Source: Paratinospora sagittata
Lineage: Eukaryota; Streptophyta; Magnoliopsida; Ranunculales; Menispermaceae
Assembly (NCBI GenBank): GCA_035771175.1
Contig: CM069599.1
Coordinates: 35,125,562 to 35,189,561 of the forward strand
Length of the DNA: 64,000 nucleotides
Direction of reading: 5' to 3'
Position numbers and translations under genes: made by a program. Below the pieces are notes generated by a model that worked only from the letters and a program-made list of their open reading frames with translations, searched no databases and was not told the DNA's origin. The stretch's first letter is position 1; each line of letters starts with the position of its first letter. Below, one piece after another: positions 12,593 through 24,587 of this stretch.

Positions 12593-13296
12593 ATACAAGT
12601 AGAGAGAAGAAAAAAAATTGCTGGGGCTTGAGGGACCGTCTTATCTTTTAGCTACCTTGGTTTAGCTGCATCTTTTCTTCTTCTTCTTCTTCTTCTTCTT
12701 CTGTCTTCTGTGAGGCTATAAACGCCTCGCTTAATATAATGACCTCCAGATTCTCAGGAAACTACGAGAATGCCCTCCAGTCTGGGCATTCCAACTAGAG
12801 ATGGACACGTTGACGGGTGTTAACCGATACAGATAGTTGTATATCTAAGATTGAGAATATTGGATCATTATCGGTCAGATGAGGAACTGGGACGGGACGG
12901 GACGTAGACGTAATTAAATGGAAAGATGTGGGGAAAAAATAATGTGAAGATATTTCAGCTCAGGAACGAAGTCGGACTTGAGATACTTAGTGTGTTGACT
13001 TTGAAAGAGGACGACGTGATAGTGCGACACGTGGAGGGTATCATTGATCTGTGGGTCTGGGAAGATGGGCTATTCATCACCCGTGCGTGCCGGCAACCCT
13101 GGAAGGCCACGTGTGGCCCTACTAAGCGGGACGCTTTTAAGGGGGATCTGCGCTCGAGATCACGGAGGAAACATTGGATCTACAAGGGAGAATCTTTTGG
13201 TTTTTGCCTGACACTATAACACGTGTTACTATTTAGATCGCAACCATTGGCAGTTTTGGAGAGTTTTGTTTCAACAAAAATACTTTTGAAGGTGTG
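12593..13296. other. Intergenic region upstream of the EDR2-like gene
   Basis: It includes the probable promoter of the EDR2-like gene. A 97-codon open frame at 12926-13219 has no recognisable domain and I do not call it a gene. Confidence 0.4.
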
Positions 13297-13304
13297 GCAA
13301 CTCT

Positions 13305-13820
13305 TACGGGTGTTTATCCTACGATAACCTGATTAATCCGACTAAACATTTTGAGTTGAGTTGGTTAGTTTATAAAAATTTATAATCTAACTTTATTTGA
13401 ATTAGGTCAAAATTTGATAATCAATCTCAATTAACTCAAATTAATAAATAATAATAATTATTACTCTATTAAAACACTTACTATAATTAAATTAATTAAA
13501 TATTTTATAATGTAAATAATATGAAAAAAAAATATTTTAATAACTATCATAATACTTACATTTTACTTTAAAATAATTTTATAAAATGTTATTTAAAATA
13601 TATAGACATATTAAATGGATTATGCAATTTTATAATAAATTATTAACAAATTAACTCAACTAACCTAACTAAAAACCAACTCGAAATTATTATATTAGAT
13701 TAAGTTGAATGTAAGAAATTTATTGGAATAGGCAGGGTTAAATATTTTTAACCTAAACTTAATTAAATTAAATTAATATTTAACTAAAATTCAACCCAAC
13801 TTAATCTGTAAACACTCCTA
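13305..13820. mobile_element. hAT-type MITE, 516 bp, degenerate
   Basis: The ends are inverted (tacgggtgttta at the left, taaacactccta at the right; 10 of 12 pair). The flanks gcaactct (13297-13304) and gcaacacc (13821-13828) agree at 6 of 8 bases, consistent with an aged 8-bp target duplication of the hAT kind. The interior is AT-rich and has no ORF, so it is non-autonomous. Confidence 0.65.
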
Positions 13821-13828
13821 GCAACACC

Positions 13829-16304
13829 AACTTCTAGCAAATTACAAATGAAAAAAAATAATTTTTTACTTTTAAAAAAAATTAAAAAAAAATCAACTTT
13901 TCTACAAAAACATTTTTTTTAAAAGCAATTATCCAAAAAGCTCTCCTTAACAAAACTATCTATAAAGGGTAATGTTATATAAATACACATTTTTAATATT
14001 ATAGGTAAGAATGATTGAATTATCTCGAATCACGTAATATTACTTTATATCATACATTAATTGTGTAATATAAGACACTATTATGTAATTCAAAACGATT
14101 TAACCACTTTTACTTATAATGTCAAAAAAAATGTCTACTAATCATTTTCTATCTATAAGCGGATGGAAAGAAGCTGACAAGATTTTATTATAGTTGGGCA
14201 ATTGATTGGTGGATATCAAAGCACGGTATTTCGTAGTGTACATCAAATCTTCTCGCTCCAAAGTACCTCTCAACTCTTCCCCTACGCATTTATTAGGCCG
14301 GTTCAGGGTACAATATGAATGACCAATTTTCAAGGCTATACCATTAATTATTTGTGACCCTTCCGTTCAATGAATATGTTAGCACGCTTTTCTATTTTCT
14401 TTTTTCAAAGTTTTTAAATGTCATTAGTTGCTTTCTACATCTTTCTTTTTCTTTTATTTTTTTCTATGAACCGCATGAAAATTTATTCTTCAATTTACTT
14501 TTTAAACATGTGTATTCTTTCCAACCATGCGTTTCTTTTTATAAACTTAGTCAATTTGTGTTACATTTAATATATTTAAAATACTCTGAACCGATTTGTT
14601 TATTTCTCGTCTCTATCAATATAGCTGATATTAAAACAATTCATTTCATAATGTATCAAAACCAGAATCTGTCCACGTTTTTGCTGCTCCCCCTTCTAAA
14701 CTACTACCTACCAACAACATGAACTAAACACGAAATTCAAGAGATGCAGAAAATTACAAATTGACTAGCTTATCGAAAAAAAGGAACAAAACGAGAGGCA
14801 CTTACGAAATTGCAGGGGAGGATTTGTAGTTTCTCAAACCTACATATAGTTCTACATTCATTTAGAGATTCTAAACAGGAATAGCAAGACGAAGGGGGGG
14901 GGGGGGGGGGGGCTCAGTGGCGTGACTTGTGAGTTCAAAAGATTAAAAATTATTGGGAGCATCTCAACCACCAACATGTTCCATGGCCCATCAAACAACG
15001 TTACTCAAATAAATAAATACTAATTACTGCAATCAGTGTCGTGGTTGCAGTGCTGGTTAAAATCACCATTTCATCAGTATCTATCTTAATCACGTGTAGC
15101 ACCTGCTTCACTCTTATGTTTTGTTTTACTATTTTCAACTCTGAGTAAAATATTCAAGAAATTTGCCCCCCTAACTTATTAAAAAAAAAAAAAAAAATGA
15201 AGCAGCTGCCTACCATTTGGGAAATCCCAAATCCATATAAAAACTTTGATAGGAGGATATTAGTATTTTACAAAGAGCACAACTCTGTTAATGTTTGAGT
15301 TGTAGAAGTTGAAGAACTTAAAAAACAAAAGGGCCAAAATCACTACAATCAAAGTAAAATTTGAGTGGTCCCAATTGTTTACATTTATTATACTAGTTGT
15401 GGGCAACATTAACAGCTCATGCTTAAGAGAATTGGGACCCGGGATTTCTTTCCCTCTCTCACTGATCACTGTTGTACCCTACTGTATCTGCTTTGTCATT
15501 TTTGGGAGTACATGTATGTGACTGACAGATCAATGTGAGTCAATGCTACAGAGGACAGAAAGTTCACTGGTGGGGCTTAGCACCAACTAAACCAAACCAA
15601 GAACAGCTAAAAGTTGAATTAATTAAAACTAAAAAGCTTATGCAAATAACCCGAGAATCCCACCACCCCAAGAATAAAAGAAGAAAAAGCAAAAAAAAAG
15701 CGAGACGGCAGTGGCTTTTCACAGCAACCACATTTGACAGGTAGCATGAAAAGTGGATAGTACAGCATCTGCACTTGCACCCACTGCATTGCTCACCACC
15801 AAATATATGAAAAAGAAACATACAAGAAATAGAGACAGCACATATAAACTTTTTTCCTTTTCTTTTTTTGTCTTTTTTTTTATCTGATAGGAAACTAGAA
15901 TGTACGATATACATAGAGTAATCTTAACAACTCCTTTTTCATTTTCTTTTTCTTTTTCTGGGTTCTAGCTTATGAACCATATTCTTTCGGTCATACTATT
16001 CAAAAGAATATTAACCATGTTTTAGGAATCATAATCTAATTCGGCTCATGTCACAGGCGCAGAGCAGCTTCGTCCTGATTTACATTCAAAAAAGTTTTTC
16101 TTTAATGTGACTTTCTACGTTAACCAAGGCAAGGTCGAGGAAGATGTGTATCATGTGCATATGTGGTAGCAGTGGTGGTAATCATCGGTAAAAAATAAAA
16201 AATTAAAGTTGTCCACAGGACATGAGTATTGACAATCTAATAAACTAGAAAGACATTTATAGAGCATTGTAGGTCACAATGGCGGACAGTTAACCCCTAT
16301 AATG
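13829..16304. other. Intergenic region, no gene recognised
   Basis: AT-rich DNA with homopolymer tracts: a run of 19 G at 14894-14912 and poly-A at about 15179-15197. Open frames here (for example 14354-14722 and 15564-15914) are low-complexity and show no domain. Confidence 0.4.
14894..14912. repeat. Poly-G tract (19 bases)
   Basis: Nineteen consecutive G on the plus strand, in an otherwise AT-rich setting. Confidence 0.95.
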
Positions 16305-16314
16305 AAACTGTGCC

Positions 16315-16506
16315 TAACCAACGATGAGTTAGTTCAGTGATTAAGTACAAACACACCTACCCTGAAGGTTTCGAATTCAAGACAACTCTCACCACTTATT
16401 GACCAACGACGTCTTTGAGTATTTGTGATCGTGCTCTAGAAAAATTTGAAGGAACGCAAGCCTCAGGTACCCGCTGATCTCAACAAAAAAAATAAAAAAT
16501 AAATAA
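16315..16506 (+). mobile_element. tRNA-derived SINE
   Basis: It has a box A-like stretch (tagttcagtgattaag) and a box B-like stretch (ggtttcgaattc). An A-rich tail (caaaaaaaataaaaaa and on) closes the right end. The 10-bp sequence aaactgtgcc occurs at 16305-16314 and again at 16507-16516, a perfect target duplication. This fixes both ends and the orientation. Confidence 0.8.
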
Positions 16507-16516
16507 AAACTGTGCC

Positions 16517-17284
16517 GGGAGGAAGGGCACCTCCGCTCATCACATGCTCTTATGTAATACCCTTCATGCAAAATGAGAGAGTTTGGAGTGAAAGTCATAA
16601 CTCTGCCCAAGTTCCTATCTCAACTCAAAGCGTCCAGTTGGCAAACCATGTTCCCATTTATTAGATATACTGAGCAATAGTAGGTAGCAATAAATCCAAC
16701 CAACTTTGGTAACTCTAAATAGTTCAAGCAAACCAGGATACTAAAAAGGCTACATAACAAAAACAAGGACACTTACCTGTATCAAGAGGAAAAATTTTGA
16801 CCGGTCACATGAACTAGAATATTGACTATACTGACAGACATAAGCATCCACACTGGCACTTGGACAACAAATTTTACTAGAGTTCAAAAACTGGTCTCAT
16901 AAGTTCTGAGATGCGATCATACAAAGTCATAAAACTTTCAGGGGAATCTCAATCACGTCTCTATGATGATAGTATCTCTGTTCCACTTCCATCCCGTCTC
17001 AATAACCATCAAAGTTGTTACCATCACAAACAGGATTCTCAGGAGAACTATTTTACAAGTCCAAGAGGCAGGTTTTTTACCTTCCACCTTCCAAGTTTCT
17101 TTCCATCCCCGTCTAACCAAAATCACCCACTAACAATTTGATTTTATAACCATTTTGAACCTTAAATGTTGTTTAAATTATAACGTGCAAACCTTGTAAA
17201 TAAGATTCCTAATATAAAGACAACTCCTCATAGTCTCATAATTTCACCGCACCAAGAAACTCAATTTCGGTACAAAGGGGATTC
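16517..17284. other. Intergenic region, no gene recognised
   Basis: No domain-bearing open frame. A 76-codon frame at 16911-17141 has no recognisable features. Confidence 0.35.
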
Positions 17285-17754
17285 TAAGGCCCCATTTGTT
17301 TGGGGGACTGAAATGCTTTTGGCTATTTTTCTAAGCAAAAAAACATTTTAATAACTACTTAGTACCTACAGCTTCTACATAAAAAAAAAATCAACTTAAG
17401 CACTTTGTTGAGAAGTTGATACTCACACCAGTGTTTCTTTCTTTTTTTTCCCCTTCCAGTTTCTGCATATCAGATATTATTTATTCAAACTATTGTGTTT
17501 CACTTACTAGTGATAGAAATGATAAATATGTCACTTTAAATAAAATAAAGTTTGCCTTGAAAAAATAAATAAATAAAATAAAATACATTTCAAAATACTT
17601 TACCAAACACTTCATATTATCACAAGAACCTTTTTTCTAAAATTTTACCAAATGAATCTTCATTAGCTTCTCTAGAAGCACTCATTTTCATTTTATAATC
17701 ACTTTTGCATAAACTACAAGCTATAAACAAAAGTTTTTACCAAACTGGGCCTTA
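17285..17754. mobile_element. Probable MITE with taaggccc / gggcctta ends
   Basis: The left end reads taaggccccatttgtttgg and the right end ccaaactgggcctta. Together they form short inverted termini of a type frequent in plant hAT-like MITEs (GGCCC..TTTGG). The interior is non-coding and AT-rich. No clear 8-bp target duplication is visible, so the call is provisional. Confidence 0.5.
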
Positions 17755-18585
17755 AAAAAAGCACCTTCAGAAGATTTTAATTCTTGCTTCACATCAACTA
17801 TATTTTCAACACTGCAAAAAAAAAAAAAAAAAAAACTATATTTTCAATATTGCCTCAACCTGCAAATCATCTTATTTAGGTTCTTCTGCTCTGGTTTTTT
17901 TGTTTTTTACAAGTGTTTTAACTCATATGGTCTATAGCAATAGGTGAAAGAGCTTTTGCTTTATGCAATCATTTTCATGAGTATGCTTGCATTCTTATGT
18001 GAAGCATTTATATGAATGATTTTTATGACCAAAAGATGAAAGCTTGATTTGTATAATTTCTAGACTTTTTTTTTCATGAATGAAAGAAACTATACTTAAA
18101 CTGGAAACAGATCAGAGGGGCTTATAATATTACATATTGTTTGCCCATCCTATCCTCTTCAATAAATAGAGCTAATTGGTTAGGGACCTAAGTAGGGGGG
18201 AATAATTCTCACCACTTCCATCAAGACAAGTAACTAACCAATCAGCATAATGATTGGCTTCTTTCATGTATGTTTTATCTCACAAGAGAAAACTTGCAGC
18301 TTATTCCATACACTCTCCATGACACAAGACGCATGCCATTGGTATTTTTTTTTCCTAAGAACAAAGTCCACCAAAGTCTTTGAGATGCTTTCTATAGTGA
18401 GCTCAGGTGTGTTAGACATTCTTAAAAGCTGTATTCTAATTCCATGCCAAACACATTATTGGATAATCCATTATCATCCCTTATGATGCATTTGTATCCA
18501 TAGTAGTTGAATTGTGACAATTTTCAACTCAAATCGAATAGTTAGTAAAGCCATTTAATTTATTAAAAAATCAGAAAACCAAATC
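17755..18585. other. Intergenic region, no gene recognised
   Basis: AT-rich sequence with poly-A at about 17815-17837. Nothing else is supported. Confidence 0.35.
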
Positions 18586-20662
18586 AACATACAACTTTTT
18601 CTTCTTGGTCTCCACAACCTAAAAGCTTAGATTTCTCTCTATTTTGTCAGCCAAATCAAAAGATGTTTTTCTGGAAGTTTTATAGCGTAAAAGGCTTCGA
18701 TCCACTGAAGCAAAATAAAAAAGAAAGTAAAGTACTTTATATTTTCAATGTTTACTCTAATTCAGATTTTCAATCTCTATTTTAGAGCTTTTTATTTGGG
18801 TGTTTTATTTGAGTGTAAGGAGCACCTTACATTCATATTTGTGTTTGAAACTTTGGAAGGACAAATGAGAAGAAAAGAGGACTCAACTTGGGAATATTGC
18901 ACACAACAAAAATTACTTGAGATGTAATTATTGTGGAGGAAATTTCAATGGAAATGTGTTTTGAATAAAACATCATCTTGCAAAAACATACGAAAATGTG
19001 AAGATTTGCATTAATGTTCCAGATGATGTTAGCTTCTTTTTTTTTCAAGATTTGTTGCAAAAAAAAGAAAAAGAAAAAGAAAAAGAAAACGGGAAAATGA
19101 ATTATTTGACAAAAGAAGTGATTATAAGGAAGATGTTTTTGGCATAAAATTTTCAAATATAAAATTTCCATTCCAACTCCAAAAGAGGAGAGAAACTTGC
19201 CTACATAAATACAAGTACATACTGAAGAACAATGCAGGCACAAGCAACAATTTGATCTTATAGACCAGTAGATGAGTATAAAGCTTCACAAGAAATACAG
19301 AGAAAAAACAAAACACAAACAACAGGAGGGGGGCATAACCCTCCCAACAAGAGGGCATAACCCTTACAACAAAACCCCTTTATTAGCATAAAAGATCATG
19401 GCCACTAGCATGACCAAGAGCGGGGTGAACTACAAAAACTACACCAGATACTAGACTTGAACAATCCATGTTAGATTTATCAAGATCTCTGGTCAACAAG
19501 CTCCAAGAAAGGGAGATAGAAATTGAACATCATTGATGAAGGAAACTCTTACCAGGGAAACCCAAGAAGAGACAAAAAAAGCTTAGATTTGTGCCTCTTG
19601 TTTTCGCTCGAACCACCAATCTTCACCGTTGCTCATCTCTGCCTCTCCCAAGAGAGGCAAAGACGAGCTTCTACCTCTTTCTTTCTACTTCACTACTTTC
19701 CCCTTCTCTTTGTTGCTTACGGAGTCAAGAGACGCCGCTGAGTTACTTCCCTTTCAAGAGGCACTGCTGGGTCCTTGCCGCTAGGTTTCAAGAGTCGCCG
19801 CGCCTCAGATCTGGTTCACCCCACCTCGGATCTGGTTTTCGCCACGCCTTAGATCAATGAAACCCTTGCACCAATCTTCACCTCCGAAGAAATGCGGTTT
19901 GCTTTTGCACAAAAGCTATTAATGTTGATGAAAATGTTGGGGGGCAACTAGAGCTTCTAAAAAAAGGAAGACCAATCCATATTAAGCTTAAACCGATTTC
20001 TATAGGGGAGGGCTTCATTTGATAATTTTCTCGATTTCTAACCACTCAACTTTGATCTTCCAATTGCCCCAACATCTTCATTAACATTAATAGAATTGGT
20101 GCCAAATAAATCTTCCCTACTACCATTTCTTTTATCAACTAATTCATTTTCCCATTATGCTTTTTCTTTTTATTTTCTTTGCAACAAATTCTTAAGAAAA
20201 TAAGGCTAACATCATTTGAAACACTAATGCAAATCTTCACATTTTTGTGCATTTTTACAATATGATATTTCATTCTAAACACGCCTTCATTAAATTTCTT
20301 TCACAATAATTACATCTCAAGTAATTTTTGTTGTTGGGTGCACTATGGCACAATATTCCCAAGTTGAGTCATCATCTTTTTTACTCATTTGTACTTCCAA
20401 AGTATCAAACACAAATACGAATTAAAACACACCCCACATATTCAAATATAACACTTAAACAAAAAGCCTATAATTGAGTTTGAAATTTGAAATAGAATAA
20501 GAGATTGAAAACACAAAGTACGTACTTTTTTCTTGGTTTTGCTTTAGTGGATCAAAGTCTTTTTAGAAAACTTCTACAACAAACGTCTTTTTATTTAATT
20601 GAGACAATAGAGAGAAATCTAAATTTTTAATTGTGAGGATCAAGAAGAAAAAATTGCAGGTT
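18586..20662. repeat. Long inverted repeat (foldback) with an interrupted left arm
   Basis: The plus strand at 18586-19143 matches the reverse complement of 20101-20662 over about 560 bp with scattered substitutions and small indels. Anchors include gcttagatttctctctatt, acattttcgtatgttttt-type and acttgagatgtaattattgt-type segments. Homology resumes for 19918-19950 against 20061-20091 (attaatgttgatgaaaatg versus attaatgttaatgaagatg). The original structure was therefore probably a hairpin with ~600-bp arms and a ~110-bp loop (19951-20060). Its left arm later received about 770 bp (19146-19905). The arms carry no coding capacity. Long foldbacks of this sort can belong to MULE or foldback transposons, or arise by inverted duplication. 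I found no clean terminal target duplication. Confidence 0.8.
19146..19905 (-). mobile_element. Insert of unknown origin within the foldback, with a GC-richer gene-like part
   Basis: This stretch has no counterpart in the right arm. The sequences at its borders (tttttggca near 19137 and gcttttgca near 19901) are similar and could be a decayed 9-bp duplication. Positions ~19555-19860 are distinctly more GC-rich and pyrimidine-biased than the arms. On the minus strand they end in a good splice-donor context (ccctg|gtaagag at about 19549-19560). This suggests captured host gene leader or exon sequence. No protein family is recognisable. Confidence 0.4.
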
Positions 20663-23600
20663 AGGGGGACCGAGAGCCAAAGAGACAAACGTGCTTTTGA
20701 AAAGCATAAGTTTGTCTCTATAGGGCTTAAAAAGAAGAAACACAAGGGTAGAAGTGGGAAAAAAAAGTTTTTTTAGATGCAGGTGTTGGAACATATATTG
20801 TTGAATGTAAAAATTTTCAGCAAGTCCAGCGTCGTGGCTCTATAAAGTGAGCGTCGCGACTCTACACCAACAAGAATTAGTTAAAATTCAGCAAGTAGAG
20901 CGCCACAGCTCTACACTAATTGGAATTTCTACAAAAAAGCAGAGGGTCAAGCGCCACAGCGCTAGAAAGTTAGCGACACAGCTCTAGTGCGATAAATTTG
21001 AATTTTCTCTGTTTTTAACGTGACTTTTCTTTGTGCCTTTTCAAAGGAACGCGTCTACACAAAGGGATTTCGTCTCTTATCGCAGAGGTACAATTCCTAT
21101 TATTTAAACTCATTAATCTTTTCAAAATGACATCGAATTTTGACAATAATTTTTCTAACTCTATTCTCTCTATCAATCGAATTTTCTGAGATTTCTCTTT
21201 TTATCAAACTCTCTAAGTTTTCCAAGAGAGCAATACTATTACTTGAGTTCGCTATTGACGATACACTTGGAGTACCCCTTGGATAGATTAGATTGTTGTA
21301 GCCTGAAGAGCGAACCTCCGTAGAACTGTAGTACTAAAAAAAGACGATTTTTGCTTTAGGCCAGTTCCCTGCACGCCTCAATCCCTTTATTGTTTTCAAT
21401 CTCATCAAGTATTTCCATTCCTATAGTGGGATCAATAACATTATTAGTCCTACATCGAGTCATACGATTTGACTCAAATTGTACGACTCAACCAATTTTG
21501 CTTCATTAGCGCTTTTTTTTAAATAAATTTAATCACTTTACTAACAATTCCACTCATATCATACAATTTGAGTAGAAAATCATTATGACCTACATGAGTA
21601 CTAACCAAAGCCTCTCTTTTTTTCCTAACGATTTTTTAGCATATATTGTTTGCAATAACCATATCTTTGTATGTGAGGCTAATTTCCCCATGAATTAACT
21701 AATCTAACTTTTTGATAAGGCTAAAAGACAATATTTTCCCCTTTTCAACCCACCCAAGTTCTAATGCATTGAGCTACCCAACCTCCTTTGAGTTTCTTCC
21801 TTATTTACATTGTACACATTGTCTCCACCAAACAAAACAGATCCCTTTCCATAATTCTTCTAACTTCAAACCCCACTAATTTGCTAGTATAACTTTATTT
21901 CTTCTTGTTTCCTTTTGGAGAATGTTGCACCACAATCGCATTCATAGAACACTTTCCTTTCAAGGATTTTGCCTTTTTCCCTTCATTTTAATATTTTCTT
22001 ACATTTGTGATAATGTCCTGTTGTCCTAATCTAACTCAAGAACAAGAATCATGGATATCTCCTCGTACTCCTCTTTTGTATTAGAGGTCTTAGTTTCTTC
22101 ACTTCTCTCCTTCATGCTTTTACCAATTTCATCTCCAACTAGAGAATAAATTGATTCTTCAAGGGGAATTCCTCCCCTTCCTAGCTATCTGTTGGCACTT
22201 CTTCCTCATTTTCCCACTCATTTATCTAATCAAAATCATATGCATTGTCATCTTGTTGCACCTTAATTTTATTGGATTCATGAGCAACATTTTGAGTCAT
22301 ATTTCCACATTCTTTCTTCTGAATTCTCCACTCCATTTGTTGTGGTTTCTAGCTTTTCATCTCCCTTAGACATAAATTGTGAAGTGTACGAAATTCCAAA
22401 AACCATGGATCTCTCACAACATAGAGAATGGAAATCAATTTTTTATTGCTTGGTGCAAGCATCCTTCTCCCTCCATTCAAATTAGTACCCTTGTTCTTGA
22501 TAGTGCTACCACTCTCACCTCCGCATAAGCAAGCATTGCTGGCCTACTAATTGACATGGTCGGCTGATCAAAGAACAATGGTTCCCTAGAACACTTCTGA
22601 TATTACTCAAGCCATTATTGCTCCAAAGTTGCAGAGAAACCTCGAGCAAGTTACAAGATATCCACAATGGCATTGTTTCTTGTTCACTTTTATCTAAGTT
22701 TGCTTCAAGACTCGTGGCTTTGGGAACATAGGAGTCCTTGTAATATGCTTGAACTTCCTTCAAAAACAAGAATCTTACCCTCTTAATTTTGGAAGTTGAA
22801 GAGGAAGAAACATGTCCCAAACGTCCAGGCATCCATAAGCCTCTCAACCTTCCACAACTTCTTAATGACTTAATTCACCGTCTAGTTAGAGCATCTTTTC
22901 CCCAAAAACTACCCTATAAAGGCATTCTTTCATTCTTTAGAACCTTCATCAATCACATCCTTTATGGGTACAACTACTTCTTCGCCATTCACTTTCGCCA
23001 GGGGATGTAACATTGTAACACAATTCAATTACCATCATTTAGAAATATGGAGTAGGCACAGTTCATAATAGACGAATGGGCCACCCATTATGTCTAATTT
23101 TTCATTTTTGTAAGTGCACCTTGACACAAAGTTGTTACTTGGCATTACTCATAAAAAGCGCCCACAGCCAGAGGAGAATTGTTACCAATATGAATCAAAT
23201 TTTGATGGTTAAACCAAATTAATGCCATTTGGATATAACTTCACCAAGTTGTAGACTATCTTGCAAATTTAAAAATGTTAGATGTTTAAAGACAGGCTCT
23301 TGTGCACATTCTTGACCAAACTATAGGGTTTTGTAGATAGGAGGGGCCAATCATTGTGTTTGTGTGTGTATATAATATACAATGTAATCTAAATTGATGT
23401 TCTAATATATCATTCTCTCTTCTACCCATCCAAATATATATATATTTATATCTAAAGTATGACCCATGGTGCTTCAAACAATCAAGAATGAACTGAAATA
23501 CTATTATAAGTATAAATTCCAAGCAAATCTGCACGCATACTTTCATATTACTGTGTAATCATACGAGGAGAATGCTCCATTTCAACAAAACACACAACTA

Positions 23601-23715
23601 TGACCCCTAGCTCGTGTATATGCGTCTATATCTACAGCACTATTGAAGCAAAACAAGAGATAATAACAAACACGGTCTCGGATATTTACATTAGAGTGCC
23701 AGTCGCGTAGATCTG
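20663..23715. other. Repeat-rich intergenic region, degraded retroelement likely
   Basis: 20.8-21.0 kb holds five copies of a 15-bp motif, listed separately. 21.3-23.0 kb contains broken open frames on both strands. The minus frame at 22515-22847 and the low-quality acidic minus-strand frames at ~21.9-22.4 kb have the feel of a LINE ORF1, but I cannot assign a domain with confidence. The last few hundred bases should include the 3' UTR of the TMEM230-like gene. Confidence 0.35.
20828..20986 (+). repeat. Five dispersed copies of a 15-bp motif (AGCGYCRYRGCTCTA-like)
   Basis: Copies start at 20828 (agcgtcgtggctcta), 20850 (agcgtcgcgactcta), 20899 (agcgccacagctcta), 20950 (agcgccacagcgcta) and 20972 (agcgacacagctcta). 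The longer context aaattcagcaagt precedes the copies at 20828 and 20899, which indicates duplication of a ~71-bp unit. The GC-rich motif stands out from the AT-rich flanks. Confidence 0.85.
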
Positions 23716-24116
23716 CTACACAGGCGGTATATTAGAGAAGGAGAACCCCTTGTATCCCTTGAAAGCATAGTAAGCGATCCTCGTATAGTAGAACCCCGGT
23801 ATAAAAAGAACCGATCCCAACGAAGCGAAGAAAAACCCTAAACAACCATAAATCCCCAATCAAACAAACGAGTAACAATAAAAATCGAAGACCAAACCAA
23901 GCTAGGGTATCATCAAACAACATTACCGTGAGCTCTGTCGCCGCCAACTCTGTTATAAGCCATGAGAATCCCCAAAATGATGCCTAGGGTTCCGAAGACG
24001 AGCAAGGAGACCGCCAGAGCGATCTCCTTGATCGGAGGTCGGTTCTGCACTACGTACGAAGACTCCATCATGACGTCTTCGTCTGATATAGAAAACGCGT
24101 GATCGACGTACGCCAT
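23716..24116 (-). CDS. TMEM230-like (DUF872) two-pass membrane protein
   Basis: Two exons on the minus strand: 24116-23927 (190 nt) and 23837-23716 (122 nt), joined across an 89-bp intron with a gtaatg donor and a tttag acceptor. Together they make 103 aa. The protein begins MAYVDHAFSISDED. It has the family signature NRPPIKEIALAVSLLVFGT, a first membrane segment at ~30-52, the loop AYNRVGGDRAHG, and a second membrane segment leading into IPGFYYTRIAYYAFKGYKGF. It ends SNIPPV. Length and motif order match plant TMEM230/UPF0414 proteins. In animals TMEM230 sits in endosomal and secretory vesicles; the plant role is not known to me. The codon for the Gly after His-63 is split by the intron. Confidence 0.93.
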
Positions 24117-24551
24117 TGATTCTTCGTGGAAACAAAAAAGCTCTGAATTCGATCGGAAATCTTCAATGAAGAGCTTTCGAACTGTTCTTCTAGGTTCAGA
24201 CTCTTGAGATCGAGAGAGATCGATTTGAATGGAAAAACAGAGGAAATTGGGATTTTTAAGGAATGGCGAACTGAAAAAGTTGCAGAGACTATTGAGTGCT
24301 GCTACAGACGGTGTTGATGTTAAGCTGCGACTTGCCGGGGTAATGCGCCCGCGCTCTCGTGGAGTAGGCTACACGAAAGGATAAGCGAAGCTTACCGTTT
24401 CCCGCGATGACTCGTCGTCGTAAATGATCTCCTGCTACGTGGGACTATTTAATAATGTTCGATGGCCTTTTAGTGTTTACGTGGCGGTCGCAGATGATTT
24501 CCCGCAGCATGGGGCCCATTCGTGGCACGTGAGCTCCCAGGGAGGGTTTTT

Positions 24552-24587
<36 letters not shown>

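Noticed and set aside
12926..13219. 97-codon open frame
   Set aside because: No domain, no leader or termination context, and it overlaps no conserved sequence I recognise.
22515..23010. Possible transposase or LINE ORF1 frames
   Set aside because: No diagnostic motif survives; kept only as general repeat-rich DNA.
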